This document shows, piece after piece, positions 9,145 to 16,443 of a DNA stretch of 25,089 nucleotides. Position 1 is the stretch's first letter; each line of letters opens with the position of its first letter. The position numbers and the translations under genes were made by a program. Below the pieces are notes generated by a model that did no database searches, was not told where the DNA came from, and was given only the letters and a program-made list of their open reading frames with translations. Source of the stretch: a virus; the IMG/VR virus record IMGVR_UViG_3300042731_002523, positions 1 to 25,089 of that record; one strand, written 5' to 3'.

Positions 9145-9444
9145 TCATAAATCAACTACAACTCTACCATCAGAATAATAAAGTGTAACTTTCAAAATAT
9201 TCCGACCTTTACTCATACAGACACGCTCACCTTTAGAAACTTCACCATTAACAATCAACTCAATCCAAATACGAGATGTTCCATTCGATACGGTAGGTAA
9301 ATCAACCCGATGACCAGCTTTATCAATGATGGCCACCCGACTAATTTTTCGTTGTTCTTTAGGTGAGTCTAAGAGACAAAGCTCGTCCTCATTATTAGGG
9401 TCGAGCTTTCGAGTTATCCCGTCTCTGTAATGAACAAGGATCAC
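9145..9444 (-). CDS. Small virion-operon protein of unknown function
   Basis: 99 aa starting at a GTG (9444) that overlaps the TGA of the upstream gene (GTGA), so translation is probably coupled. There is only a weak ribosome binding site. The sequence is beta-rich: residues about 30-60 (ISRVAIIDKAGHRVDLPTV) and about 62-99 (RIWIELIVNGEV, NILKVTLYYSDGRVVVDL) could form a small beta sandwich. There is no signal peptide or membrane segment. Its place just after the capsid gene suggests a decoration, head-completion or joining protein, but I see no diagnostic motif. Confidence 0.72.
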   Translation of the reverse strand: MILVHYRDGITRKLDPNNEDELCLLDSPKEQRKISRVAIIDKAGHRVDLPTVSNGTSRIWIELIVNGEVSKGERVCMSKGRNILKVTLYYSDGRVVVDL

Positions 9445-9725
9445 ACTCGCGTCACATTGAATCTCTTGTCAGACTGGAAAAAGGCAATCGCCTCTTCACC
9501 AGTAACCATGAACTGACGATCCTTGACAAATACACGTCCTTGACGACGAAGAGAAGCGGCTCCGGTCAAAACCACCTGAGCCCTTGGAGGCTCTTTGGAT
9601 GATTCCTTGGTAGCTTTCTTTTGAGCTTCAACCTTCTCAGAAGAATCATCTTCAAGTTGCTGCTCAGGAGGAGATGATTCCTCAACAGGCTTACGAGTTC
9701 TGGTTTTCTTTTCCTTCTTAGCCAT
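9441..9725 (-). CDS. Lysine/glutamate-rich small head-region protein
   Basis: 94 aa from the ATG at 9725, with an excellent GGGAGG six bases upstream. Residues 1-50 are a low-complexity, highly charged tail (KKEKKTRTRKPVEESS, KKATKESSKEPP). Residues 51-94 are a compact domain with R-x-G-x-V-F-V-x-D-x-Q-F-M-V-T-G-E-E-A-I-A-F-F, a pattern I associate with small proteins encoded next to phage major capsid genes. A disordered tail on a small fold would suit a capsid-bound or completion protein. Function is not established. The 17-bp dyad at 9740-9756 lies just upstream of its ribosome binding site. Confidence 0.75.
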   Translation of the reverse strand: MAKKEKKTRTRKPVEESSPPEQQLEDDSSEKVEAQKKATKESSKEPPRAQVVLTGAASLRRQGRVFVKDRQFMVTGEEAIAFFQSDKRFNVTRV

Positions 9726-9739
9726 GATTCCTCCCGAGA

Positions 9740-9756
9740 TGTAAAACGGGTTTACA
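9740..9756. promoter_or_regulatory. 17-bp dyad, copy 1
   Basis: TGTAAAACGGGTTTACA, a near-perfect palindrome centred on G with one mismatched pair. It lies in the gap after the capsid gene, just upstream of the 9725 start. The same sequence on the opposite strand is copy 2 at 13587-13603, and a perfect version is copy 3 at 19785-19801. An operator for a dimeric DNA-binding protein is the simplest reading. A terminator is unlikely because no U-tract follows. Confidence 0.55.
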
Positions 9757-9765
9757 AGAGGAGTA

Positions 9766-9817
9766 AGTACCGGACTTGGTCATCAGAGCACCAACTACTC
9801 CTCACAAGCCCGGTACT
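9766..9817 (-). ncRNA. Stable hairpin in the mRNA between the capsid gene and the next gene
   Basis: On the sense transcript AGUACCGGGCUUG (9817-9805) pairs with CAAGUCCGGUACU (9778-9766): 13 pairs, with a 26-base loop, the only non-Watson-Crick pair being G-U. On the other strand that pair would be A-C, so the structure is favoured on the leftward transcript. No U-tract follows, so a classic terminator is unlikely. A stability or processing element after the capsid gene is plausible. A second 8-base inverted repeat (9758-9765 with 9796-9803) competes with it. Confidence 0.5.
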
Positions 9818-9832
9818 CACAACCACCAACCC

Positions 9833-11035
9833 CTAGTTGAGCCCGATGTTGATTCCCTTCACAATTGCTGTGACCTCTTCCACATTGACAGAAATACGAG
9901 TAGTGATCGCGAACTGAGTCACACCCTTGTAGATGTCACGATCTCGCTCGATAGTGATGTCCCGACCGATTGCCAGAATGAGATTCATGTAATCGTTCAG
10001 AAGCATCTGACCCTGTGAATGATAGGTCACCTTGAACACACCACTAACAACGGCACCTGCAACCGTCGTTGAAATAGTTCCAGCAGTCCGATCAACCGTG
10101 TAATCGGTTGTCTCGACATAAGGAGTCACCGCACTGTTGCTGAGCGTAATCGGAGTAATTGTCACATCCTGCCCAATCGGACCATACCGTAGTGACTGAG
10201 TGTCAGGATGAGCACCAAACGTAATATGCTCCACCACTCGAGGCTCAGCCTCAAGAAGTGGAACACCGACAAGAGGAACACCGAACGGAGTGAGTGGAGC
10301 GATCGTTCGATTGGCTTCGTCACCAGCTGGAGTCTGACGTGCTCCAACCTTCTCACGATAAAGCTGTTCATGATCGAGAGAACAGATGAAGCGAAGATTC
10401 TGACGAACTCGACGGAACTTGACTGGCATCGAGTTGATCATACGAGAGAAGACGATTGAACCAATGTCTGCACCTTCAGCATCATAGATGTTTCCACTAT
10501 CAGCAGCACGAAGCCAACCAGCGAACTGAGCCATGAATGCGTCTTTGATCACATCAGTGGCATGACCACCTTCGATCAAATCAGCTTCGATCCTTGCTGG
10601 ACCGAGAACATCACCATTGATCATCAGCTCTTCGAGGTCATTTGCGGTTTGCGTGGCCATGAGCCGCGTAACCGTATCTTCGACACGCTCTCCCTCGATA
10701 GACTGATCTGGGAAGTTGTCGCTGATCTCGAAAGGAGTCATCTGATCCTTTGGAGTCAACTCGACCTTCGACGTGGTAACTCCGCGGCGAACCTGAGGAG
10801 ACTGTGCTTCAGCCTTCGGAACCGTCACACGAGCACCAACACCGATCTTATCGATCTGCATCGTCTCGTTACGGAATCGAACGACACGAACATTGTTTTT
10901 AAGTTGCGTGACGTCAACCACGAAATCAATGAACTGATCGGACTGAACCGGGTTGAGCTTTCCGGCCGTCGCCAATGCATCGGTCGTGATGACTGCCTTC
11001 TGGATCATCTCTTCATTTGTCATTTGGCGAGTCAT
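9833..11035 (-). CDS. Major capsid protein (HK97 fold) with inserted beta domain
   Basis: 400 aa from the ATG at 11035 (GGAGG seven bases upstream). The protein builds the icosahedral head. Family features seen: the N-terminal helix-rich part, ANDLEELMINGD at residues 131-142, typical of the spine-helix/E-loop region, FGVPLVGVPLLEAEP at 251-265 of the A domain, and the long C-terminal strand-helix (LILAIGRDITIERDRDIYKG). Residues about 290-342 form an extra beta module (TDYTVDRTAGTISTTV and KVTYHSQGQ) inside the A domain, which may project from the capsid surface. There is no long N-terminal delta domain, as expected when a separate scaffold exists. The protease and scaffold genes lie directly upstream. 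Confidence 0.88.
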   Translation of the reverse strand: MTRQMTNEEMIQKAVITTDALATAGKLNPVQSDQFIDFVVDVTQLKNNVRVVRFRNETMQIDKIGVGARVTVPKAEAQSPQVRRGVTTSKVELTPKDQMTPFEISDNFPDQSIEGERVEDTVTRLMATQTANDLEELMINGDVLGPARIEADLIEGGHATDVIKDAFMAQFAGWLRAADSGNIYDAEGADIGSIVFSRMINSMPVKFRRVRQNLRFICSLDHEQLYREKVGARQTPAGDEANRTIAPLTPFGVPLVGVPLLEAEPRVVEHITFGAHPDTQSLRYGPIGQDVTITPITLSNSAVTPYVETTDYTVDRTAGTISTTVAGAVVSGVFKVTYHSQGQMLLNDYMNLILAIGRDITIERDRDIYKGVTQFAITTRISVNVEEVTAIVKGINIGLN

Positions 11036-11078
11036 TTTCTTTCCTCCCTATGCCTCTATTTCCCCAGCCGACGGCTGG

Positions 11079-12647
11079 CTAGTCCTCGACCTTTTCCCCA
11101 TGTGCGTACTTACCCTGAAGATGTGATGGCATCAGTGGCGAGAACACACTCTTGGGTTCTGACTCACCACCATCGTCCGTATTCCCTTGCGTCTCGTCTG
11201 GAGTACTTGCACCCTTCGCAACAGCACGATCGTTGTCCAACTTCTCGATCTGCTCAGCCTGCTTCTGCACAGCTTCCTGTAGCGTATCAACTGCTTCCCG
11301 CACAGGAGCCATAGCCTCAGTCACAGCATTGGCGATCGTATCTGCAAGCTTATCACTTGCCGATGTTTCCGCTGTTACATCTTCCGCCGGCGCAGGCTTC
11401 TTCTTTGCCTTTTCAGTCGGCTCCTCCTTTTCCTCGGCATCAGTCTTCTTCTCGACTTCAACCTCGGGCTCCTTGGCGTTTTCGGACGAGTCGGACGACT
11501 TCACTGCCTCCTCCTCGACCGACTTCCCTTCGGTCTTCTCCTTGGACATCTCTGTCTCCTTCTCGTCACGATCCTCACCAAGAGAATCGGAAATCTCTTC
11601 AAATGGCCCCAGAATAGCATCTAGAGCCGCTGCATCAATCAACATCGAAATCGCATCCCCAATTTTCCAACGAAGATCCCAAAGCTCATCAACACGCTTC
11701 GTATCGACTTCGAGCATTGAAATGACATCCTTGAGTGTACTGATTGCATCCTCTGCCTGCTTTTTGACATTGTCAATATCAAGCTCAGGTTGCGGCGCAT
11801 CAGCAGATTTGAGTAGGGCTGCGATCTGATCCCTCATTGTTTCCTCCGAAGCTTGTTTCTTAGTATTTGCAGCAAGAATCTTTCTTGCCTTCGCCTGCAA
11901 TTTATCCTTCAGATCATCCGAAAGCTTCGATTGAGGAATGCGAGCGATGGCATTACGTAAATGTGGAAGATCCACATTCCCATTTTTATTTTTGTAAGGA
12001 AACTTTCTAAGCGAACGAGGTTTCGTTTTTCCATCGTCATCCTTTTCACCACCAGGAGCGATGTACAAAAACGCAGAATCAGGCAAGTCATTAATATAGG
12101 CACGTGACCACACTGCCATTTCAAGACCTACATACGAATCCTCAATCGCAGAAATCGCAACATCAATATCATCAAGAGAACTCATGAAGTTTTCTGTTAT
12201 TTCATCAGACTTCATGATCTCTTCACTAGCCTTGGCGACTTTACTCGTAACCACCTCGAGCATCAATACCATCTTATCGCGAATAGGACCAGGAATTGAA
12301 ACATCCTCGAGCGCACCATCATCTGTAAAAGCAAGTTTCACATCCTGGATTGAATCAGATGCACCATTGAGGAGAGATGTCACTTGTTGTGGGATAACAC
12401 CATGTTCATTGTCGACATCAGCTTTTTCAAGCCATGCACACAAAGTATTAACACGACTTGTAATACCGCCAAGATATGATTCAACGGCTTTCGCAAGATC
12501 TGTAGCCTCGCCACTTTCTTTTACCTTCAGTCCTTTGGCAATGAAGAACTTCTCATTGTTGGCTCCAAGGTCAACGAGCGAGACCTTGTCTGGACGGATA
12601 TCTGTCAACTCACGCTTAGGTTCTTTTTCTTTTTCTTCTTTGGTCAT
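11079..12647 (-). CDS. Scaffold-like head assembly protein
   Basis: 522 aa from the ATG at 12647; an in-frame GTG at 12656 is possible but has no ribosome binding site. Residues about 15-40 (RPDKVSLVDLGANNEKFFIAKG) match the start of XkdF-type phage proteins. Residues about 185-262 (YINDLPDSAFLYIAPGGEK, then RKFPYKNKNGNVDLPHLRNA) are a domain often fused to phage prohead proteases. Residues about 290-355 are helical. About 355-450 are a long acidic/lysine-rich linker (KSSDSSENAKEPEVEVEKKT), then a coiled coil at about 455-490 (EAVDTLQEAVQKQAEQIEK), and a short tail, which is how phage scaffold proteins look. It probably guides capsid protein assembly and is degraded by the protease encoded upstream. 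The role is inferred from composition and gene order. Confidence 0.75.
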   Translation of the reverse strand: MTKEEKEKEPKRELTDIRPDKVSLVDLGANNEKFFIAKGLKVKESGEATDLAKAVESYLGGITSRVNTLCAWLEKADVDNEHGVIPQQVTSLLNGASDSIQDVKLAFTDDGALEDVSIPGPIRDKMVLMLEVVTSKVAKASEEIMKSDEITENFMSSLDDIDVAISAIEDSYVGLEMAVWSRAYINDLPDSAFLYIAPGGEKDDDGKTKPRSLRKFPYKNKNGNVDLPHLRNAIARIPQSKLSDDLKDKLQAKARKILAANTKKQASEETMRDQIAALLKSADAPQPELDIDNVKKQAEDAISTLKDVISMLEVDTKRVDELWDLRWKIGDAISMLIDAAALDAILGPFEEISDSLGEDRDEKETEMSKEKTEGKSVEEEAVKSSDSSENAKEPEVEVEKKTDAEEKEEPTEKAKKKPAPAEDVTAETSASDKLADTIANAVTEAMAPVREAVDTLQEAVQKQAEQIEKLDNDRAVAKGASTPDETQGNTDDGGESEPKSVFSPLMPSHLQGKYAHGEKVED

Positions 12648-12701
12648 CGTAACCACTTACAAGTTATACACGCTCACGTGTGGAAAGAGCAAGTACGATT
12701 G

Positions 12702-13574
12702 CTATGCAACCTTCAACTTCTTTCGCAACTCACGTACCCTTGCAAGCCCAGCAATCGACCAACTATTCAATTCACCCTTCTTAACTCTATCCCAAAGTGT
12801 ATCAGAAATAACACGAGCGTACATAATCCATGTTCCTTCAGGAAATGTAATATCACTTTCTTCTTTCGTCTCATGATCAGGATCAAGTGCAGGAACTTCT
12901 ACATTATAAGTCTTTTCCTCATCAAGAATAAAGCTCTGAAGAACACGAATAGCATCAGGGACAACTTCATCATCATGCATGACATCAATACCATGCTCAT
13001 CATCTTGAAGATAATTCTCCATAAAATAATACGATGCAGCCCTAACTGTTTCCTTATCATAAATCTCACCATGGAGATCAGTTTTGTCAGGAACCAAAAC
13101 AGCAGCTGCAATAATTCTCTCCTCAGTAACACTCTTCCACACATCAGTAGTAACAACACCACTCATCTTTTCAACTTCTAGAATTCGCTGATTTTTATCT
13201 TCTTCACTCAAATACACCGCAAGTGGTGAATCAAACATACCAGCCATCTCAACACGATAAGCACAAAGAGTCTCTCGCCATACTTCCTCTTTGTGTAAAT
13301 CCTTGGTCAAATTGAATTCAGCCTCGTTATCAAAACGAAACTCATAACCCAACTTGACAACACCAACAATCTTCCCACCAACCATCACGTAATATGGATG
13401 TTCAGAAGATTTCTCAAGAGGCTCATCATAAACGATGACTCTCTTCTCATTGCTAAAAACAAGATCAGCATCATCAGACGACAACTGCAATGCATACTGG
13501 GATTGTTCTGTTTCCTCATAAAGGAAGGACTGTACAAACTCTTCGACTCTATCCATATTCATGATGATCCCCAT
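12702..13574 (-). CDS. Prohead maturation protease, XkdF-like (serine)
   Basis: 290 aa from the ATG at 13574; ATGs at 13562 and 13556 are alternatives, with GGGGA before 13562. Residues about 153-285 match the XkdF phage serine protease family: VLVPDKTDLHGEIYDKETVR, then DVMHDD with H200, RVLQSFI with S214, and FPEGTWIMYARVISDTLWDR followed by NSWSIAG near the end. H200 and S214 are the candidate catalytic residues. The enzyme would cut the scaffold and capsid proteins after assembly. About 150 N-terminal residues are an extra domain (YYVMVGGKIVGVVKLGYEF) not seen in short proteases. It follows the portal by 31 bases containing the 17-bp dyad and precedes the scaffold and capsid genes in the usual order. 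Confidence 0.8.
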   Translation of the reverse strand: MGIIMNMDRVEEFVQSFLYEETEQSQYALQLSSDDADLVFSNEKRVIVYDEPLEKSSEHPYYVMVGGKIVGVVKLGYEFRFDNEAEFNLTKDLHKEEVWRETLCAYRVEMAGMFDSPLAVYLSEEDKNQRILEVEKMSGVVTTDVWKSVTEERIIAAAVLVPDKTDLHGEIYDKETVRAASYYFMENYLQDDEHGIDVMHDDEVVPDAIRVLQSFILDEEKTYNVEVPALDPDHETKEESDITFPEGTWIMYARVISDTLWDRVKKGELNSWSIAGLARVRELRKKLKVA

Positions 13575-13586
13575 AATAGCCGAAGT

Positions 13587-13603
13587 TGTAAACCCGTTTT
13601 ACA
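13587..13603. promoter_or_regulatory. 17-bp dyad, copy 2
   Basis: TGTAAACCCGTTTTACA, the reverse complement of copy 1 (9740-9756). It fills most of the 31-base gap between the portal stop and the protease start, on the upstream side of the protease-scaffold-capsid cassette. It is a probable protein-binding site. Confidence 0.55.
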
Positions 13604-13605
13604 AA

Positions 13606-16434
13606 TCAGTCATCAGCCACAATACGCATAAACGTATTCCTCTCAACGTCATCAAGGAAGCCCTCTACGCTATCTCGATCAAGTATATGCTTCACAAAAG
13701 GAATGACAGAATCAAAATCAATAAATGACTTTGTACTCTCAATACCAGGTCCACTAAGAGCACTCGATTGACCAAGTTGGAGTTCGTAATTTTTTTCCAA
13801 CATAGTCATAGAGAAAGGTTGATCTGGTTTAATATTTGGAAGAGGCTCAGGTATTGGTTCACCAAGAACATCTTCCACAATCCTTGAAGATGTTCTAGGA
13901 GTCAAACCACCACTCCTCTCTGCAGTAGCCAACACCTGAGTCAACTCATAATTGTCTGTGACATTTGGTTTGTTTGATTTAAAGATCACAGACGATACAC
14001 CAAGACGCATGATAATAGTATTCGTCCACATTCGATCAATCGCTTTACGCTCAGGGAGAAAAATTTGTTCTTCAGCAAGCTTCCTACTTGCCTCAGCAAC
14101 AGCACGATTATAATCTTCAGAATTTCCTGAAATAAGAATCTTCCCATTATTCCTTGTAACAATCGTTCCATTCTGAGTCGTGAAACAACAAACCTGACCC
14201 TTATATGAAATCCAAGTCATCATTCCGTGTACATCACATGAATGATTGATCGGATTGGCACTGATAGTAATCACCCACTTTGGCGACCAACCTTCATCTT
14301 CAGGAATCACATATCGAGACGATGTCCGATATCCAAGACGGAAACAAAGCTCTTGGAAAAGATCCGCCAAAAACTCACTCGTCGTTGAATATATACCACT
14401 ACCTTCTCGACCACGATGACACCAAGACCCATCGCCATCCATCAGAGCACGATAAAAAATTCCGAGTTGTCTACGTGAAAGATCAAGAATCCATCGTGGA
14501 AATCTCTTATTCTTCGATCCGATACCACAATTTTCCCTAAGCCATGTCCACAACGATACATTAGAAAACTTTACAGCACCTTGATTATTCTCAATCTCTC
14601 CACTACAAGGATCGAATCCCATCTGTTGAACCACATTATCCATTCGCTCCAAAATACGTCCGACGTTCTGACTGAGGACAATCGGACCACGAATATCTGT
14701 AGTTGAACCTTCTGAAACAAAGTACCCAAGAAACTCCAAAAACAAATCCATGGAATAAGTACCAACACGTTCATGCTCTCTATCAGCACTCAACTTCCGC
14801 ATAAAATCTCGATGTACATTCTTCGACTTTATTGAATCAGATGAAGCATTAAGACGTGATACATGTGGAATAGAATATTCCTCGCGTTCCTCTCCACTCC
14901 ACTCAAGCGAAGACAACATAAACTCACGATGCCACTTCTTTATATCTTGTGCCTCAACAAAATCCCACTCACCAGAACCACGCTGAAGCATCCTATGATT
15001 TGGAGTAACAACAGCATCTATAGCTCGCCCATTTGAAAATCGAACAAGCTTACCATCGTAGTCATACACATACCGCCCAGATGGAACCTGAAACTCAAGC
15101 TCTCCTGACTCAGGTCGAACAGTCGCAATTGACTCACCATCACGAATATCATCAAATCGCTTCCATCCATCAGCAGTCAAAAACTCAGTCTCAACAGGAA
15201 CACAACGCCCCACGAATATAGGTGGTAATCTAAATGATCGCCGGATCATCTCATTGTTCATCGTGATGTAGTCTTTGAACATTGCATCAGCATGTTGGAA
15301 TTCAGTCAAAGGCTTCAAATCCATCTTCATAGCAGATGGATCTCTCATAGCGTCACCAACAGGCTCAGCCTCAATGAGCAATATAGTTGCGTAGTTCTTA
15401 TTACCCTGAATTCGCTCCTCGACAAATTCCTTCATACGATCAAGAGAACCATCAGTCACAGCAACATTCGTAGCCAACAATGCCATACCAGGCATTTGAT
15501 TGTTCTCAAACGTTGTATAATTGATTTCCTCAGCTGCACGAGAACCATAAATAGCAAAGACTCGACCAATCCACCTCGGAAGTCCATACGGGCTACGCGA
15601 ACTATACAATTTCAAATGAATAATCTCATGAGCACGTTTACCTTGAGATACACCCTTGAACTCTCCAGTTTCCGAATTTAGATCCCTCGGATCATTCCAC
15701 TCTTTAAAGTAAACAGCCTTCGCACCTGACTCACGAATCTGAACAAACCTTCTAAACTGCTTACTATCTGGAAAGATCGACATACGCCACGAACCATCTG
15801 GATTCTTCACAGCTCGTGGAACTTCATATGGAGTGTACTCATCACAAAGTTTGCAAAGACGAACAGTCCAACTCGGAAGATGTTTGAGTCCTGCAGGAAC
15901 CGATGGCTGATTGACCTTCGGAATAACTTCAATATACGCATTACCAGTCGTCTCAAGATCTTTCCGTACACGAGCACGTAACTCTTCAAACGACTCCTGT
16001 TCTTGATCGATAACACTATTCGAAAAGAAATTCTCAATAATAGAAATCTGCTTTTGAATCTCTAATGGTGTTTGCTCATTCTCACTTTGAACACCTGGTC
16101 TAGGAACAATACGATGCCCAAGCTTTTCAATATTGATTGCCATCGCATCAACCGATGGCGTCATCTCACCACATTTCTCTGGCATAGTTGCCAGCTCATA
16201 CATATTGAACGGAGGAATAATGGCATTATACTGATCGTAATTTCGAGCAAATGGATCTTCATCCAATGCCTTGCTCTGTTCACGAGCATCGGCATTATCT
16301 TGCTTCTCAACCTTCTTTGAATTTTTTGTCACAAACATCTCTGAGAATCGCTTCTTGACGACTCCCCAAAGATTAGGTTCTTCTCTGCGTCGACGAGGAG
16401 TTTGAACAACTTTGTCATCTTCAGCTTGTGCCAT
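13606..16434 (-). CDS. Portal protein interrupted by an intein
   Basis: 942 aa as translated, 581 aa after splicing; ATG at 16434 with AGGAGA upstream, the ribosome binding site lying over the terL stop. N-extein residues 1-410 and C-extein 772-942 form a PBSX-like portal: LATTGNAYIE-type motif (LETTGNAYIEVIP), HLKLYSSRSPYGLPRW, NNEMIRRSFRLPPIFVGR, then SEDYNRAVAEASRKLAEEQI. The portal forms the dodecameric ring for packaging and joins terminase and connector. The intein (C411 to N771) sits between VGR and SED in the conserved portal motif. The first extein residue after the intein is Ser. It lies directly after terL and before the protease. The join of the two exteins reads as a continuous portal sequence, so splicing must occur for function. 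Confidence 0.9.
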   Translation of the reverse strand: MAQAEDDKVVQTPRRRREEPNLWGVVKKRFSEMFVTKNSKKVEKQDNADAREQSKALDEDPFARNYDQYNAIIPPFNMYELATMPEKCGEMTPSVDAMAINIEKLGHRIVPRPGVQSENEQTPLEIQKQISIIENFFSNSVIDQEQESFEELRARVRKDLETTGNAYIEVIPKVNQPSVPAGLKHLPSWTVRLCKLCDEYTPYEVPRAVKNPDGSWRMSIFPDSKQFRRFVQIRESGAKAVYFKEWNDPRDLNSETGEFKGVSQGKRAHEIIHLKLYSSRSPYGLPRWIGRVFAIYGSRAAEEINYTTFENNQMPGMALLATNVAVTDGSLDRMKEFVEERIQGNKNYATILLIEAEPVGDAMRDPSAMKMDLKPLTEFQHADAMFKDYITMNNEMIRRSFRLPPIFVGRCVPVETEFLTADGWKRFDDIRDGESIATVRPESGELEFQVPSGRYVYDYDGKLVRFSNGRAIDAVVTPNHRMLQRGSGEWDFVEAQDIKKWHREFMLSSLEWSGEEREEYSIPHVSRLNASSDSIKSKNVHRDFMRKLSADREHERVGTYSMDLFLEFLGYFVSEGSTTDIRGPIVLSQNVGRILERMDNVVQQMGFDPCSGEIENNQGAVKFSNVSLWTWLRENCGIGSKNKRFPRWILDLSRRQLGIFYRALMDGDGSWCHRGREGSGIYSTTSEFLADLFQELCFRLGYRTSSRYVIPEDEGWSPKWVITISANPINHSCDVHGMMTWISYKGQVCCFTTQNGTIVTRNNGKILISGNSEDYNRAVAEASRKLAEEQIFLPERKAIDRMWTNTIIMRLGVSSVIFKSNKPNVTDNYELTQVLATAERSGGLTPRTSSRIVEDVLGEPIPEPLPNIKPDQPFSMTMLEKNYELQLGQSSALSGPGIESTKSFIDFDSVIPFVKHILDRDSVEGFLDDVERNTFMRIVADD
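14122..15204 (-). mobile_element. Intein with LAGLIDADG homing endonuclease, in the portal gene
   Basis: 361 residues, portal residues 411-771. The splicing block A begins with Cys (CVPVETEFLTADGWKRFDDI). Block B is VVTPNHRML, with the Thr-x-x-His. Block F is about 746-763 (GQVCCFTTQNGTIVTRNNG). Block G ends ISGN, followed by Ser. The penultimate residue is Gly instead of the usual His. Two LAGLIDADG-type motifs are seen, FLEFLGYFVSEGS (acid E575) and IFYRALMDGDGS (D666), about 90 residues apart, so the endonuclease looks intact. The element would cut intein-less portal genes at the VGR-SED site. Confidence 0.88.
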
Positions 16435-16443
16435 CGATATCTC

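Noticed and set aside
9740-9756. Dyad read as an intrinsic terminator
   Set aside because: The loop is one to five bases, the stem is A/T-rich and no run of U follows in either direction; the same holds at 13587 and 19785.
9758-9817. The two inverted repeats read as an H-type pseudoknot
   Set aside because: Both stems cannot form together because one strand joins the next without a linking loop; they are more likely alternative structures.
10562-11314. A 250-codon open frame on the plus strand opposite the capsid gene
   Set aside because: It lies entirely antisense to the capsid and scaffold genes, has no ribosome binding site and reads as arginine/serine/leucine-rich antisense of a biased gene.
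11152-11829. A 225-codon serine/alanine-rich plus-strand open frame
   Set aside because: It is the antisense of the glutamate/lysine/serine-rich linker of the scaffold gene; low complexity explains it.
12325-12345. A fourth copy of the dyad near TGTAAAAGCAAGTTTCACA
   Set aside because: The match breaks on both sides of the centre and it lies in coding sequence without any gene start nearby.
12184-13181. Overlapping plus-strand open frames opposite scaffold and protease genes
   Set aside because: No start signals and clear protein motifs exist only on the minus strand.
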